From contig DAIDLC010000009.1 in NCBI GenBank assembly GCA_027449685.1, positions 65,993 to 105,959 of the forward strand: a stretch of 39,967 nucleotides of DNA. Direction: 5' to 3'. Positions 18,569-30,475 of this stretch are shown here, one piece after another. The DNA comes from Ferrovaceae bacterium (GTDB lineage Bacteria; Pseudomonadota; Gammaproteobacteria; Burkholderiales; Ferrovaceae). Every line of letters begins with the position of its first letter. Within the stretch, counting starts at the first letter, position 1. The notes below the pieces were generated by a model. It had not been told where the DNA came from and ran no database searches. It saw only the letters and a list, made by a program, of their open reading frames with translations. The position numbers were made by a program, and so were the translations under genes.

Positions 18569-19774
18569 ATGAAGTTTTTCTCTGGCAGGCCCGCACGCAA
18601 GGGCCTGTTACTGTTGCTGGCCCTGGCTGTAGGGGGGCTGCTCTATCGCCAGTTGCAACCGCCGGGTGGCACCACCGGCACGGCAAGCCCTCCCGGGTCT
18701 CGGGCCGGCGCCACGCCCACCCACGGGGGGGGACCTGGCCGAAGCGCCCCCGTGTCCATTGCCACGGTTAAAACCACCGATTTTCCCGTGTGGATGACGG
18801 GCTTGGGTACGGTCACCCCCGTCTATACCGTCACCCTGCATTCCCGCGTGGACGGTGAAATGATGAAAGTTCACTATACGGAAGGGCAAAAGGTGAAGGC
18901 CGGTGACCTGCTGGCCGAACTCGATCCGCGTCCGTTTCAGGTACAGCTGGAGCAGGCCCAGGGCCAACTGGCACATGATCAGGCCCTGCTGGACAATGCC
19001 CGCCTGGATCTCAAGCGCTACCAGGTGCTGGTTACTACCGGAGCAGTGCCGCAACAACAACTGGACACCCAGGTGGCTTTGGTTGCCCAATACCAGGCCT
19101 CGGTGCTTTCGGATCAGGGACAGGTGGATAATGCGCGCCTGCAGTTAGTGTATTGCCGCATCATTGCCCCCGTATCGGGGCGTTTGGGATTGCGCCTGGT
19201 GGACCCCGGCAATATCGTCCATGCGGCCGACACCACGGGCATGGTGGTGTTGACGCAACTTTCTCCCATTACGGTGATTTTTCCCTTGCCTCAAGACGCC
19301 CTGCCCGATCTTCTGGCGGGTCTGAAAACCCCCGGCGGGCTGCTGGTGGAGGCCTGGGATCGCAGCAACACCCAACGACTGGCACTGGGCCATCTGATGA
19401 CCATCGATAATCAGGTGGATGTCACCACCGGCATGGTCAAGTTGCGCGCCGAATTCCCCAACAAGGACGAGCAGCTCTTTCCCAACCAATTCGTGAATGC
19501 GCGCATTCGCGTCCACACCTTGCCCAACACCCTGTGGATTCCAGCGGCAGCCGTGCAGCAAGGGAATCAAGGTCCTTATGCCTATGTCGTCGGTGCCGGG
19601 CAACGGGTCTCGGTGCATGCGCTCAAGGTGGGGCCACGCGATGGTGACCGGGTGGCCATTTTGTCTGGGCTCGAGGCGGGCCAACAGGTGGTGACGGATG
19701 GGGTGGATAACCTGCGTGAAGGCGTCACGGTCAGCGTCTCCCCCCGGGACAACGGTGTGAGCACGCAACCTTGA
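18569..19774 (+). CDS. mdtA: RND efflux periplasmic adaptor (MdtA-like)
   Basis: This 401-residue membrane-fusion protein links the RND pumps to the outer-membrane channel. It has one N-terminal membrane anchor (about 11-27), a Gly/Pro-rich linker to about residue 60, then the adaptor core. The half-motif [39 protein letters not shown] is the lipoyl-like first strand set. A coiled hairpin follows (about 125-190, [22 protein letters not shown]), then the second half with [17 protein letters not shown]. Its stop codon overlaps the TTG start of the next pump gene by 4 nt. The drug or metal that is exported cannot be told from sequence; homologous MdtABC systems export novobiocin and bile salts. 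Confidence 0.9.
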   Translation: MKFFSGRPARKGLLLLLALAVGGLLYRQLQPPGGTTGTASPPGSRAGATPTHGGGPGRSAPVSIATVKTTDFPVWMTGLGTVTPVYTVTLHSRVDGEMMKVHYTEGQKVKAGDLLAELDPRPFQVQLEQAQGQLAHDQALLDNARLDLKRYQVLVTTGAVPQQQLDTQVALVAQYQASVLSDQGQVDNARLQLVYCRIIAPVSGRLGLRLVDPGNIVHAADTTGMVVLTQLSPITVIFPLPQDALPDLLAGLKTPGGLLVEAWDRSNTQRLALGHLMTIDNQVDVTTGMVKLRAEFPNKDEQLFPNQFVNARIRVHTLPNTLWIPAAAVQQGNQGPYAYVVGAGQRVSVHALKVGPRDGDRVAILSGLEAGQQVVTDGVDNLREGVTVSVSPRDNGVSTQP

Positions 19775-22700
19775 GTTTTTCCCGTGTGTTTATCGAGCGC
19801 CCGGTAGCCACGGCGTTGTTGATGTTGGCCATGGTGCTCACTGGGCTCATTGCCTGGCGCCTGTTACCGCTGTCGGCTTTGCCGGAAGTGGACTACCCCA
19901 CCATCGAGGTCACCACGCTCTACCCCGGCGCTGGCCCGGAAGTCATGACCTCCATGGTCACCGCTCCGCTGGAACGCCAGTTTGGCCAAATGCCGGGGCT
20001 GACCCAGATGAACTCCACCAGTTCGGGGGGGGCTTCGGTCATTACCCTGCAGTTTGCCTTGAGCATGTCCCTGGATGTGGCGGAACAGCAGGTGCAGGAG
20101 GCCATCAATGCCGCCGGCACCTTTTTGCCCACCGATTTGCCCATGCCCCCCCTGTACAACAAGGTCAATCCGGCCGATGCCCCGGTACTGACCCTGGCCG
20201 TGACTGCCGATCACATGACCCTGCCCCGCCTGCAAGACTGGGTAGACACCCGCTTGGTGCAAAAAATTTCCCAACTCCCCGGCGTGGGCATGGTGAGCAT
20301 GGGGGGGGGATTGCGTCCGGCCGTGCGCATTCAGGTCAACCCCGGAGCCGTGGCAGTGCGCAATCTGGGTTTGGAGGATGTGCGCACGGCCATCGTCAAC
20401 AATAATGTGAACCTGCCCAAAGGCAGTTTTGACGGCCCACAGCGTTCGACCGTATTGGAAGCCAACGATCAGATCCGCCAGGCCGAGGACTATCGGCAAA
20501 TCATCATTACCTGGCAAAATGGCGCGCCCGTGCGGGTGGGCGATGTGGCACAGGTGTCGGAAAGCAGCGAAGACGCCCATCTGGCCGCCTGGAAAAACGA
20601 CACCCCTGCCGTCATTGTGAATATTCAGCGGCAACCCGGGGCCAATGTCATCGACGTGTCCAACCGCGTCAAGGAACTACTCCCGCAACTGCAACAGTCA
20701 CTCCCTCAAAGCGTGCGCATCGACCTGCTGGTGGATCGCACCACCACGATTCGTGCTTCGGTACACGAAATCCAGTTTGAACTGCTGCTGGCCATTGCCC
20801 TGGTGGTCATGGTGATTTTCCTGTTTTTGCGCAACCTGCCGGCCACACTCATCCCCAGCATTGCCGTACCGGTTTCCCTCATTGGCACCCTGGGGGTCAT
20901 GTATCTGGCCGATTTCAGTATCAATAACCTCACCCTCATGGCGCTCACCATTGCCACCGGCTTTGTAGTGGATGACGCCATTGTCATGATCGAAAATATT
21001 TCCCGTTACCTGGAACAGGGTGAATCCCCCCTGCAGGCCGCCCTCAAAGGCGCGCGGCAAATTGGATTCACCATCATTTCCCTGACCTTTTCCCTGATTG
21101 CGGTACTCATTCCCCTGCTCTTCATGTCGGATGTCATTGGGCGACTTTTTCGGGAATTTGCCATCACGCTAGCGGTTTCCATTCTCATTTCCGCTCTGGT
21201 ATCCCTGACCTTGACCCCCATGATGTGCGCCCGCCTTCTCAAGCACCATCAAGATGCGGCGCACGGCTGGGGCCAGCGCCTGCAACAGTTGTTGGATCGA
21301 TTGATCGCAGGGTATGCCCGCGCGCTGGATGTGGTACTGGCCCATCAGGGCAAAACCCTTTGGGTGGCGCTAGGTACCTTTGTTCTCACTGCCGTGTTGT
21401 ATATGGACATTCCCAAGGGGTTTTTCCCGGCTCAGGACACAGGCATCCTGCAGGCCATGACCGACGCGCCCCAAAGCATCTCCTTTGCCGGCATGGCCCA
21501 GCGCCAACAGCAGGTGGCTCGGCAGATCCTGCAGGACCCAGCCGTTCAGAGCCTGTCTTCCTTCATTGGCGTGGATGGCGTCAACACCACCATCAACAGC
21601 GGACGTTTGCTGATCGGTTTGAAGCCCTTGTCCGAACGCGGTGCCGATGGTTCCCTCGAACAGGTCATGGGACGGTTAAACCAGTCTTTGCAACAGGTGC
21701 AGGGGATTCGGGTGTTTTTGCAACCCGTACAGGACCTCACCATCGAAGACACGCTGAGTCGAACGCAATATCAAATGACCCTCAAAAGTGCCCGCTCCGC
21801 TGATATTTCTCAGTGGACCCCGCGCCTGGTCGAGCGTTTGAACGAACGTCCCGAATTGAAGGATGTGGCCAGCGACGTGCAGGATGAGGGGCGCCGTGTC
21901 TATCTGGATATCGATCGCGACAACGCAGCGCGCTTGGGCGTTACTGTGGCAGCCATCGACAATGTTCTCTACGACGCCTACGGTCAGCGCCTGGTTTCCA
22001 CGATTTTCACCCAATCCAACCAATACCGCGTGGTACTGGAAACACTCCCCGATTTCCGCCAGCATCCCCAGCAACTGGACGCCTTGTATGTCTCTGGCGC
22101 CAATAACGCCCAGGTGCCCTTGAGCCAGTTGGCCCATTTTTCCGAACGCCTGGGCCCCTTGACCATCAATCATCAAGGCCAGTTTCCCTCGGCCACCATT
22201 TCCTTCAACTTGACGCCAGGCACTTCCCTGGGTCAGGGGGTGGACGCCATTCGCCAGGTCATGGCACAGATGAGCATGCCTCTGAGCATCGAGGCACGTT
22301 TTCAAGGAGCTGCCCGGGCATACGAAAAGTCACTCTCTTCAACCCTGCTGCTGATTCTGGCCGCAGTCATCACCATGTACATCGTGCTGGGAGTGCTCTA
22401 CGAGAGCTACATCCATCCCCTCACCATTTTATCCACCTTACCCTCCGCCGGCGTCGGTGCCCTGCTGGCCTTGCGCTTGTCGCATAATGATCTGGGTATT
22501 CTGGGGATCATCGGTATCATCCTGCTCATCGGCATCGTCAAGAAAAACGCCATCATGATGATCGATTTCGCGCTAGAAGCTCAGCGTCAGGAGGGCTTGA
22601 GCGCCTTGGCCGCCATCCGCCAGGCCTGTCTGCTGCGCTTCAGACCCATTTTAATGACCACTCTCTCGGCTTTCTTTGCCGCTCTGCCACTGATCTGGAG

Positions 22701-22845
22701 CCATGGGATCGGAGCTGAACTGCGCCGGCCTCTGGGATTGACGCTGGCCGGAGGGTTGCTGGCCAGCCAGCTGTTGACACTGTTCACCACACCCGTCATC
22801 TATCTGGCCATGGATCGGTTGGCCTCCCGGTTTCGCGCTCCATGA
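19771..22845 (+). CDS. mdtB: RND efflux pump, MdtB-type
   Basis: The 1024-residue protein is an inner-membrane RND transporter of the HAE1 class. It opens with [20 protein letters not shown], the first membrane helix. It carries the proton-relay Asp401-Asp402 in TM4 ([16 protein letters not shown]) and Lys924-Lys925 in TM10 ([12 protein letters not shown]). Two large periplasmic loops lie between TM1/TM2 and TM7/TM8, as expected. The start is TTG at 19771, overlapping the mdtA stop by 4 nt, with no strong ribosome site. It overlaps the next pump gene by 4 nt (ATGA). MdtB and MdtC form a mixed trimer in E. coli, and the paired genes here suggest the same arrangement. Confidence 0.93.
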   Translation: MSFSRVFIERPVATALLMLAMVLTGLIAWRLLPLSALPEVDYPTIEVTTLYPGAGPEVMTSMVTAPLERQFGQMPGLTQMNSTSSGGASVITLQFALSMSLDVAEQQVQEAINAAGTFLPTDLPMPPLYNKVNPADAPVLTLAVTADHMTLPRLQDWVDTRLVQKISQLPGVGMVSMGGGLRPAVRIQVNPGAVAVRNLGLEDVRTAIVNNNVNLPKGSFDGPQRSTVLEANDQIRQAEDYRQIIITWQNGAPVRVGDVAQVSESSEDAHLAAWKNDTPAVIVNIQRQPGANVIDVSNRVKELLPQLQQSLPQSVRIDLLVDRTTTIRASVHEIQFELLLAIALVVMVIFLFLRNLPATLIPSIAVPVSLIGTLGVMYLADFSINNLTLMALTIATGFVVDDAIVMIENISRYLEQGESPLQAALKGARQIGFTIISLTFSLIAVLIPLLFMSDVIGRLFREFAITLAVSILISALVSLTLTPMMCARLLKHHQDAAHGWGQRLQQLLDRLIAGYARALDVVLAHQGKTLWVALGTFVLTAVLYMDIPKGFFPAQDTGILQAMTDAPQSISFAGMAQRQQQVARQILQDPAVQSLSSFIGVDGVNTTINSGRLLIGLKPLSERGADGSLEQVMGRLNQSLQQVQGIRVFLQPVQDLTIEDTLSRTQYQMTLKSARSADISQWTPRLVERLNERPELKDVASDVQDEGRRVYLDIDRDNAARLGVTVAAIDNVLYDAYGQRLVSTIFTQSNQYRVVLETLPDFRQHPQQLDALYVSGANNAQVPLSQLAHFSERLGPLTINHQGQFPSATISFNLTPGTSLGQGVDAIRQVMAQMSMPLSIEARFQGAARAYEKSLSSTLLLILAAVITMYIVLGVLYESYIHPLTILSTLPSAGVGALLALRLSHNDLGILGIIGIILLIGIVKKNAIMMIDFALEAQRQEGLSALAAIRQACLLRFRPILMTTLSAFFAALPLIWSHGIGAELRRPLGLTLAGGLLASQLLTLFTTPVIYLAMDRLASRFRAP

Positions 22846-25800
22846 GTTTTACCTCGGTTTTCATCCGGCGTCCCGTTGCCACGACGTTATTGACGGCGGC
22901 CATTACGCTAGCCGGCATGGTGGGCTTCCTGTTGCTGCCTGTTGCCCCCTTGCCTCAAGTGGATTTTCCCGCCATCAACCTGCAGGTTTCTTTGCCGGGT
23001 GCCAGCCCGGAAACCATGGCCTCCACCATCGCCACGCCCCTGGAACGCGCGGTCGGTCGCATTGCCGGTGTGGAAGAGGTCACCTCCAGCAGCACTACCG
23101 GAACCACCTCACTCAGCCTGGTGTTTGATCTGGACCGCAACATCGATGGCGCCGCCCGGGATGTCATGGCGGCCATCAATGCCGCCCGCACCTTGCTGCC
23201 TTCCAACCTGCCCTTCAACCCCATCTATCGCAAAATCAATCCGGCCGACGCGCCCATCGTCATCATGTCGCTCACCTCCTCCACCATGAGCCCGGGGGAT
23301 ATCTACGATGCCGCCTCCACCGTGGTGGCGCAACGGCTGTCCCAGGTGGACGGCGTGGGACAGGTGCTGGTGGGGGGCAGTTCACTGCCGGCGGTTCGGG
23401 TGGAACTCAGCCCGCCTTCTCTCAATCGCTACGGTCTGGGCCTGGAATCGGTGCGCAGCGCCATTGCCAACACCAACGCCAATCGCCCCAAGGGCTTCTT
23501 CGAGGACGCCAGCACCCGCTGGCAAATTCAGGATAACGATCAGGCCATGAAAGCCCAGGACTACCGCCCCTTGATTCTGGCCTGGCGCAACGGTGCGCCA
23601 ATCCGCCTCTCGGATGTGGCCGAAGTTCAGGACTCCATCCAGGACTTGCGGAATCTGGGAATATCCAATGACCGCCGCGCCATTTTGTTGATCGTCAGCC
23701 GCCAACCCAACGCCAACATCATCGAAACGGTGGATCGGGTCACCGCTCTGGTGCCACGCCTGCAAGCCTCCATTCCCAGCGCCATCGATCTGAAAGTGGT
23801 GATGGACCGCACGCCGTCCATTCGCGCTTCCTTGCATGATGTGGAAAAAACCCTGGCCATTTCCACGGCCCTGGTGATTCTGGTGGTTTTCCTGTTTTTG
23901 CGCGAAAGCCATGCGGCCCTGATTCCGGCCATTGCCGTGCCGGTGTCGCTCATTGCCACCTTTGGAGTCATGTTTTTATTCCACTTCAGCCTGGATAATC
24001 TATCCCTCATGGCGCTGACGGTGGCCACAGGCTTTGTAGTGGATGATGCCATCGTCATTCTGGAGAATATATCGCGGCATATCGAAGAGGGAAAAGCACC
24101 GCTTCAGGCCGCTTTGGTGGGGGCGCGTGAGGTAAGCTTCACGGTCATTTCCATCAGTTTGTCGCTCGTGGCGGTGTTCGTCCCACTCCTTTTCATGGGC
24201 GGTTTGGTGGGGCGCATGTTTCGGGAATTTGCGCTCACTTTGTCGGTTGCCGTGCTGGTTTCCTTGCTGGTGTCCTTGACCACCACCCCGATGATGTGTG
24301 CGCGTTTATTGCGTTCGCGTCCAGGGGTACCCGAGGCCTCCCCCGCCCCAAGGCCTTCCTGTTTCCGCGCCCGGTTGTTCACGACCATGCCCCGACCCTT
24401 GCAGGCCTTGGTAAAAACCATTGCTCACATGCTGGGGCGCTCTCTTTCCCAGGTGCGCCTGGCGCTGGATGGTCTGCACGCACGCTACACCCGCTCCCTG
24501 TCCTGGACCATCCAGCACCGACGCTGGATCATGGCGCTGCTAATGCTCACCATTGGCTTGAATGTATATCTTTTTACCATTGTTCCCAAAGGTTTTTTTC
24601 CGCAACAGGATACGGGCCGCCTAATCGGGCGGGTGCAAGCGGATCAAAGTATTTCCTTTCAGTCCATGCGCCAGAAACTGACCGAATTCGTGGCCATCTG
24701 TCGCGCCGATCCCGCTGCCGAAGAGGTAATCGGCTTTACTGGCGGGGAATCCCGCAATGCCGCCAATGTATTCGTGGTGCTCAAGCCCCCCGAAGTGCGC
24801 CAGGTCAGTGCCGACGAAGTCATGGCGCGGTTGCGCAAAAAACTGGCCCGGGTTGCGGGAGCAACGCTTTATTTTCAGGTGGTTCAGGATTTACGTTTTG
24901 GTGGGCGCATGGGCAATGCCCAGTATCAATACACCCTGCAGGGCAATGAGCTGGAAGAATTGCGCCGTTGGGAGCCCAAAATCCGGGCCGCCCTGGCTAA
25001 ATTGCCGCAACTGGTGGATGTGAATACCGACCAGCAGGACAAGGGCCTGAACACGACCCTCAGCATCGATCGGGACAGCGCGGCACGCCTGGGGATCAGC
25101 CCCTTGGCGCTGGATCAGGTACTCAACGATTTATATGGCCAACGGCTCATTTCCACCATTTATAACCCGCTCAACCAATATCGTGTGGTCCTGGAAGCCG
25201 GGCAAGACTATGTGCAGAGCAGTCAAATGCTGGACCAGACTTACATCACCGGAACCCAGGGGGCCATGGTACCGCTTTCGGCCATTGCCCATTTCACCCC
25301 GGGAAACTCGGCCCTCTCGGTCAATCATCAGGGCCAATTCCCGGCCAGCACCATCACCTTCAATCTGCCCATCGGGGTTTCGTTGGGCCAGGCCACCCAA
25401 GCCATCCACGATGCCTTTCTGCAACTGAAGGTCCCGGCATCGATTCAGGGTGGTTTTCAAGGAACGGCAAAAGTGTTCAAGGCCTCCTTGTCCAATCAAC
25501 CCTTACTGGTACTGGCCGCCTTGGGCGTGGTGTACATCGTGCTGGGGATTTTGTACGAAAGTCTGGTGCACCCGCTCACGATTTTGTCCACGCTTCCCTC
25601 GGCGGGTGTAGGAGCCGTTCTGGCCCTGTTGCTCAGCCACATGGATTTCAACCTGATGGCCTTGATTGGAGTTATATTGCTCATTGGCATCGTCAAGAAA
25701 AACGCCATCATGATGATTGATTTTGCCCTGCAGGCTGAACGCGAACGCGGTCTGTCGCCCGAACAGGCCATCCTGCAGGCCTGTGACAAGCGCTTCAGAC

Positions 25801-26048
25801 CGATTCTCATGACCACGGCTGCGGCCATGCTGGGTGCATTACCGCTGGCAACCGGCTGGGGGGTGGGTTCGGAGCTGCGTCGTCCCTTGGGGGTCTCGAT
25901 TTTGGGTGGTTTGGCGGTAAGCCAAGTGCTGACACTCTACACCACGCCGGTGGTCTATGTGTATCTTGATCGCTTTCGCCATGCCCTGTTGGCCCGCTTT
26001 CACATCAAACCCTTTGCTCGCGCCCATGAAACTGCCGCTTCTTCCTGA
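22842..26048 (+). CDS. mdtC: RND efflux pump, MdtC-type
   Basis: A second, clearly different RND pump of 1068 residues, starting [20 protein letters not shown]. The TM4 acidic pair is Asp401-Asp402 ([16 protein letters not shown]) and the TM10 lysines are at 952-953. Compared with the upstream pump it has about 34 extra residues at roughly 489-547, between CARLL and the following helix. That segment is rich in Pro, Arg and Ser and lies on the cytoplasmic side between TM6 and TM7. The ATG overlaps the mdtB stop. The gene also overlaps the start of the outer-membrane factor by 23 nt. Together they make a complete tripartite pump with two inner-membrane subunits. Confidence 0.93.
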   Translation: MSFTSVFIRRPVATTLLTAAITLAGMVGFLLLPVAPLPQVDFPAINLQVSLPGASPETMASTIATPLERAVGRIAGVEEVTSSSTTGTTSLSLVFDLDRNIDGAARDVMAAINAARTLLPSNLPFNPIYRKINPADAPIVIMSLTSSTMSPGDIYDAASTVVAQRLSQVDGVGQVLVGGSSLPAVRVELSPPSLNRYGLGLESVRSAIANTNANRPKGFFEDASTRWQIQDNDQAMKAQDYRPLILAWRNGAPIRLSDVAEVQDSIQDLRNLGISNDRRAILLIVSRQPNANIIETVDRVTALVPRLQASIPSAIDLKVVMDRTPSIRASLHDVEKTLAISTALVILVVFLFLRESHAALIPAIAVPVSLIATFGVMFLFHFSLDNLSLMALTVATGFVVDDAIVILENISRHIEEGKAPLQAALVGAREVSFTVISISLSLVAVFVPLLFMGGLVGRMFREFALTLSVAVLVSLLVSLTTTPMMCARLLRSRPGVPEASPAPRPSCFRARLFTTMPRPLQALVKTIAHMLGRSLSQVRLALDGLHARYTRSLSWTIQHRRWIMALLMLTIGLNVYLFTIVPKGFFPQQDTGRLIGRVQADQSISFQSMRQKLTEFVAICRADPAAEEVIGFTGGESRNAANVFVVLKPPEVRQVSADEVMARLRKKLARVAGATLYFQVVQDLRFGGRMGNAQYQYTLQGNELEELRRWEPKIRAALAKLPQLVDVNTDQQDKGLNTTLSIDRDSAARLGISPLALDQVLNDLYGQRLISTIYNPLNQYRVVLEAGQDYVQSSQMLDQTYITGTQGAMVPLSAIAHFTPGNSALSVNHQGQFPASTITFNLPIGVSLGQATQAIHDAFLQLKVPASIQGGFQGTAKVFKASLSNQPLLVLAALGVVYIVLGILYESLVHPLTILSTLPSAGVGAVLALLLSHMDFNLMALIGVILLIGIVKKNAIMMIDFALQAERERGLSPEQAILQACDKRFRPILMTTAAAMLGALPLATGWGVGSELRRPLGVSILGGLAVSQVLTLYTTPVVYVYLDRFRHALLARFHIKPFARAHETAASS

Positions 26049-27528
26049 ATATTCCGCTTCGCGCCTTGCAACACTGGCGGTCCCGGGTGCCCTGCTGCTG
26101 GCCTTGCTGCTGACCGGTTGCAGCGTGGGCCCGGATTATGTGCGACCGCAAGCCCCCACACCAGCCACCTTCAACGTACCCCCCGGGTGGAAAGTGGCCC
26201 AAGCGCAGGACGCGCAAATCCCTCCCGATTGGTGGCGCTTGTTCAAGGATCCCCAACTGGATCAGCTGGAAGCCCGGGTGGCTCCCGCCAACCAGACCCT
26301 GGCGCAGCGCGAGGCGGCTTTGCGTCAGGCCCGCGCCCTGGTGGATAGTGCCCAGGCCGGGCTTTTCCCCACAGTCAATCTCAACGCCGACAAAACCCGA
26401 AATCGTGCATCGGCCGGCGCCATTGGCCTGGCCCAAGGGCTGGTGTATGACAATTATCTCACCGACTTGCAAGCCAGCTGGGAACCCGATCTGTGGGGGG
26501 CCATTCGGCGCGGCATCGAGTCCAATGTGGCCAGTCTACAGGCCAGCGCCGGCCAGTTGGCAGCTACGCGCCTGACCTTGCAAACCCAACTGGCCGCCGA
26601 TTATTTTCAGCTGCGCGCCGATGATACCCAGCGCCAACTGCTGGCAGACACGGTGTTAGCCGACAAGCGTTTTCTCGATTTAACCCAAAGTCGCTTCGAT
26701 CAGGGCGTGGCGGCACGCACCGATATCCTGCAGGCCGAAACCCAATTGCGCTCGGTGCAGGCGCAACTGCTGGATGTGGGGGTACAACGGGCCCAGCTGG
26801 AACATGCCATCGCCGTGTTGGTGGGCGAGCCGGCATCGGGGTTTCACCTTCCCCCCATGCCTCTGAATCAAGCCCCACCACCTGTTCCCCTGACGGTTCC
26901 TTCCGTCTTGCTGGAACGACGCCCCGATATCGCCTCGGCGGAACGCAGTGCCGCTTCGGCCAGCGCCCAAATTGGGGTGGCCCAGGCCGCCTTCTTTCCC
27001 ACCGTCACAATTGGCGGTAATCTGGGGTATCAAAACCGGGCGTACAATAATCTGGTATCGCAACCCAACAGCATGTGGGCTTTCGCGCCCCAAATACAAT
27101 TGCCCCTGTTTGACGGCGGGCTTCGCGCTGCGGCTTTGGACCAGGCCCGTGCCAGTTATGATCAGGCCGTGGCCAATTATCGGGAAATCGTGCTGGAAGC
27201 CATTCAGAATGTGGAGGACAATCTGGCCGCTGCATCCATTTTATCCAGCGAGCTGGGTGTGCAGCAGCAAGCCGTTCAGGCCGCCGATCAAACCCTGCGG
27301 CTCACCGACGATCAATATCGCCAGGGGACGGTGGGTTATTTGAACGTACTGACTGCGCAAACCGTATTGCTTTCCAATCAGCTTACCGAAATCGCCCTGC
27401 GCAGCCGTCAGTTTGTGGCGCACGTACAGCTCGTCACGGCCTTGGGCGGCGGTTGGGATCCAACCCAGGACCCCCTCACGCAAACCAGCCCAGCGACGCA
27501 ACTGACTTCCTCGGTCCCTTCCCCATGA
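26026..27528 (+). CDS. Outer-membrane efflux channel lipoprotein (NodT/OprM family)
   Basis: The 500-residue protein is an outer-membrane factor that forms the exit duct for the RND pump. A signal peptide ends in the lipobox LLT-G-Cys32, followed by SVGPDYVRPQAP, the standard NodT opening. Two repeated coiled-coil halves follow, with ADYFQLRADDTQRQLL and the RPDIASAERS/IGVAQAAFFPTVTIGG segment that begins the second half. The frame is open further upstream inside mdtC, but the signal peptide sets the start at 26026. It overlaps mdtC by 23 nt and nadE by 4 nt, so all are probably translated from one transcript. Confidence 0.93.
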   Translation: MKLPLLPEYSASRLATLAVPGALLLALLLTGCSVGPDYVRPQAPTPATFNVPPGWKVAQAQDAQIPPDWWRLFKDPQLDQLEARVAPANQTLAQREAALRQARALVDSAQAGLFPTVNLNADKTRNRASAGAIGLAQGLVYDNYLTDLQASWEPDLWGAIRRGIESNVASLQASAGQLAATRLTLQTQLAADYFQLRADDTQRQLLADTVLADKRFLDLTQSRFDQGVAARTDILQAETQLRSVQAQLLDVGVQRAQLEHAIAVLVGEPASGFHLPPMPLNQAPPPVPLTVPSVLLERRPDIASAERSAASASAQIGVAQAAFFPTVTIGGNLGYQNRAYNNLVSQPNSMWAFAPQIQLPLFDGGLRAAALDQARASYDQAVANYREIVLEAIQNVEDNLAAASILSSELGVQQQAVQAADQTLRLTDDQYRQGTVGYLNVLTAQTVLLSNQLTEIALRSRQFVAHVQLVTALGGGWDPTQDPLTQTSPATQLTSSVPSP

Positions 27529-29687
27529 ACCTTTTTTCCCCAGGGACTACTTCGACGGCTACCGGCCACTTTGGGCAAGGCGCCGAGCAATCGTTTTTCA
27601 ACCTGTATCACCACGATTTCATCCGGGTAGCCGTGGCCATTCCCCGGGTCCGTGTGGCCGATCCGCTCTGGAACGCTCGGGAAACCTGTCGACTCCTGGG
27701 TGCAGCCTCGGCAGATGGGGCTTGCCTGGTTCTGTTTCCCGAGCTGGGGTTGACCGGATATAGCTGTGACGACCTGTTCCAGCAAGAAGCCCTGTTGCAA
27801 GGTGCACGGCAGGCTTTGGACCTGGTGGTACAGGCCACGCGTTCGCTGCCCGTAGTGGCGGCGGTTGGGCTGCCGCTGCGTTACGAAGGCGCGCTGTACA
27901 ATGTATGCGCCCTGATCTGCGCGGGAAGGATTTTGGGTTTCGTTCCCAAAACCCATATCCCCAATTATCGGGAGTTTTACGAAGGACGCCAGTTTTGCGG
28001 CGCTTCGCCCCTGGCCCCAAGCACTCAGGTCCTGTGGCCCGGCCAAGCTCCGATACCCTTTGGAACCCGCCTGTTGTTTCGTGCCAACCAACAACCCTTG
28101 CTGACCCTTGCGGCCGAAATTTGCGAAGATTTATGGGTCCCCATCCCTCCCTCCAGTTACGCCGCACTGGCGGGGGCCACGCTGATACTCAATCCTTCGG
28201 CTTCCAATGCCAGCATCGGCAAGGCTGATTATCGGCAACAACTGGTCGCCAGCCAGTCGGCCCGCTGTTTGAGCGCCTATTTATACAGCGCAGCCGGTGT
28301 CGGAGAATCCACCACCGATCTGGCCTGGGATGGCCATGGCCTGATTGCTGATCATGGCGAGATCAAGGCCCAAAGCCAGCGCTATCACACGGCATCACAG
28401 TGCATCCTGGCGGATATCGATCTGCTGCGTCTGCATCAGGAACGCATGCGGCAAAACACGTTTGGGGTGAATGCGCAGCACCACACCCCCCATGCCGGTT
28501 CCTGGCAGGTTGTACCCTTCGAATTACCTCTCTGCACACGCCCGATTCTGCCGTTGTTCCTTGCGCCGGCCCGTTATCCGTACGTGCCAGAAAAGGCGCA
28601 CCTGCGCGACGAGCGCTGCAGCGAAGTGTTCCAGATTCAGGTACAAGGCCTGGCTACGCGCTTGCGCGCCACAGGACTGAAGCGCCTGGTATTGGGAGTT
28701 TCTGGTGGCCTGGATTCCACCCACGCGTTACTGGTGTGTTTGCAGGTGCTGGAACAATTACAGCTCCCCCGCAGCGCGTTACTGGCTTATACCCTGCCCG
28801 GTTTTGCCACCTCGCCGCAAACCTTGCAATTGGCTCATACCTTGATGCGCACCCTGGACATCGAGCCCCAGGAAATCGACATCCGCCCCAGTTGTCTGCA
28901 AATGTTCAAGGACATCGGACATCCCTTTCATGCAGGGCACCCCGTGTATGACATCACCTTCGAAAACGTGCAGGCTGGAGAACGCACCAGTCATCTGTTC
29001 CGCCTGGCCAACTTGCACCAGGCCCTGGTGGTGGGCACCAGCGATTTGAGTGAAGTAGCCCTGGGTTGGTCGACTTATGGGGTGGGGGACCACATGGCGC
29101 ATTACCATGTCAACGCCAGTGTTCCCAAAACCCTGATCCAGTACCTGATTGCCTGGGTTCGAGATACCGGGACCTTGCCACCACAAGCACGGGAGGCGCT
29201 CACTCGGGTGCTGTGCAATGATATTTCCCCCGAGCTGATTCCCGGCAATGACGAACAACCCCTGCAACGCACGGAAGATAGCGTGGGCCCTTATGCCCTG
29301 CAGGATTTCCATCTGTATCACCTGTTGCGTTTCGGTTTTACCCCCTATCGGGTGGGTTTCCTGGCCTGGTGTGCCTGGGGTGGCGCTTCTGGACAGGAAG
29401 AAGCAGTCTATTCGCTATCTATGGTGCGTCACTGGATGCGCCTGTTTGTGACCCGATTCTTTCAAAACAGTCAGTTCAAGCGCAGTTGCATGGCCAATGC
29501 GCCCAAGGTGGGTTCGGGAGGTTCTCTCTCGCCCCGAGGGGATTGGCGGGCACCTGCCGATGGCAGTGCCGCTCCTTGGCTGGCCAGCGTAGACCTGATA
29601 CCCGTGCAGGAGCCAGCGGGTCCAGGCGCCGGGACCAACAGCCCAGACGCACTCCCCCAGGATGATTCTGCGCTCAAGGACGCGTAG
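27525..29687 (+). CDS. nadE: Glutamine-dependent NAD(+) synthetase
   Basis: NadE turns deamido-NAD+ into NAD+ with ATP, taking ammonia from glutamine. The 720-residue product has both parts. The N-terminal nitrilase-type glutaminase carries the triad Glu73 (FPELGLTGYS), Lys142 (FVPKTHIPNYREFYEGR) and Cys200 (AEICEDLW). The C-terminal synthetase has the pyrophosphate loop SGGLDST at 393-399 and the GTSDLSEVALGWSTYG segment. The last 60 residues are a Pro/Gly/Ala-rich tail. The ATG at 27525 overlaps the stop of the efflux channel gene by 4 nt, so its translation is probably tied to that of the pump. It complements the nadA, nadB and nadC genes 20 kb upstream. Confidence 0.95.
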   Translation: MNLFSPGTTSTATGHFGQGAEQSFFNLYHHDFIRVAVAIPRVRVADPLWNARETCRLLGAASADGACLVLFPELGLTGYSCDDLFQQEALLQGARQALDLVVQATRSLPVVAAVGLPLRYEGALYNVCALICAGRILGFVPKTHIPNYREFYEGRQFCGASPLAPSTQVLWPGQAPIPFGTRLLFRANQQPLLTLAAEICEDLWVPIPPSSYAALAGATLILNPSASNASIGKADYRQQLVASQSARCLSAYLYSAAGVGESTTDLAWDGHGLIADHGEIKAQSQRYHTASQCILADIDLLRLHQERMRQNTFGVNAQHHTPHAGSWQVVPFELPLCTRPILPLFLAPARYPYVPEKAHLRDERCSEVFQIQVQGLATRLRATGLKRLVLGVSGGLDSTHALLVCLQVLEQLQLPRSALLAYTLPGFATSPQTLQLAHTLMRTLDIEPQEIDIRPSCLQMFKDIGHPFHAGHPVYDITFENVQAGERTSHLFRLANLHQALVVGTSDLSEVALGWSTYGVGDHMAHYHVNASVPKTLIQYLIAWVRDTGTLPPQAREALTRVLCNDISPELIPGNDEQPLQRTEDSVGPYALQDFHLYHLLRFGFTPYRVGFLAWCAWGGASGQEEAVYSLSMVRHWMRLFVTRFFQNSQFKRSCMANAPKVGSGGSLSPRGDWRAPADGSAAPWLASVDLIPVQEPAGPGAGTNSPDALPQDDSALKDA

Positions 29688-29695
29688 CCAAGGCC

Positions 29696-30475
29696 ATGAT
29701 CACGTTGGTGTTTCGTACCCATCTGCTGCTGTTTCGGCGCGCCGAACAACACATTTTTTGGCCCGATGCTGTGGCGCTAGGTACGCTGCAGGCGCAGGCC
29801 GTGGTGCACGACGAATTCCGCTTCGAACATCAGGGCTGCACCTATGCCGTGCTGGAGGTAGAGGCTGCAACGCCCGAGCCCCCCGGGTTTTCCTTCCTCT
29901 CTCTGCGCGGCCTGTTTGGGGCCCTGGACGAGGCTTTGTTTGCCCGGATCGGTCGGGTGGCTCAACTGCTGGAATGGAACCGCTCGCATCGGTTTTGCGG
30001 CCGTTGTGGGCAGGCTACCGAACGTCAGCCAGCCTTGGCCCGTTCTTGCCCAGCCTGTGGCTACACCAGTTATCCTCGCATTTCCCCCGCCATCATGGCT
30101 CTGGTCATTCGTGGCCAAGAGTTGTTATTGGCCCGTGGCCCGCATTTTCAACCGGGCATCTACAGTGCCCTGGCAGGTTTTTGTGAACCGGGCGAATCCC
30201 TGGAGCAAGCCCTGCGCCGTGAGGTGCGTGAAGAAGTGGGGCTGGAGGTGGAAAATCTGCGTTACTTTGGCAGCCAATCCTGGCCCTTTCCCCATTCCCT
30301 CATGGTGGCCTTCACCTGTCAGTATGCCGCGGGCAGCCTGGTGTTGCAGCCCGAGGAAATCGAGGATGCCCGCTGGTTTCCCAGCCATGCCCTGCCACCT
30401 TTGTCACCGCCCATCAGCATTGCGCGCCAATTGATCGATGCCACGGTGGCCGCACTGCACACCCAGCGATCATGA
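29696..30475 (+). CDS. nudC: NAD(+)/NADH diphosphatase (NudC)
   Basis: NudC hydrolyses NADH to NMNH and AMP and can remove NAD caps from RNA. The 259-residue protein has the zinc site Cys101-Cys104-Cys118-Cys121 (CGRCG...CPACG). The Nudix box spans about 161-183 (GFCEPGESLEQALRREVREE). The NudC signature SQSWPFPHS follows at 193-201, which separates it from other Nudix enzymes. It starts 8 bp after nadE with only a weak ribosome site, and its stop overlaps the next start by 4 nt. Placing synthesis and breakdown of NAD side by side is notable. Confidence 0.95.
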   Translation: MITLVFRTHLLLFRRAEQHIFWPDAVALGTLQAQAVVHDEFRFEHQGCTYAVLEVEAATPEPPGFSFLSLRGLFGALDEALFARIGRVAQLLEWNRSHRFCGRCGQATERQPALARSCPACGYTSYPRISPAIMALVIRGQELLLARGPHFQPGIYSALAGFCEPGESLEQALRREVREEVGLEVENLRYFGSQSWPFPHSLMVAFTCQYAAGSLVLQPEEIEDARWFPSHALPPLSPPISIARQLIDATVAALHTQRS

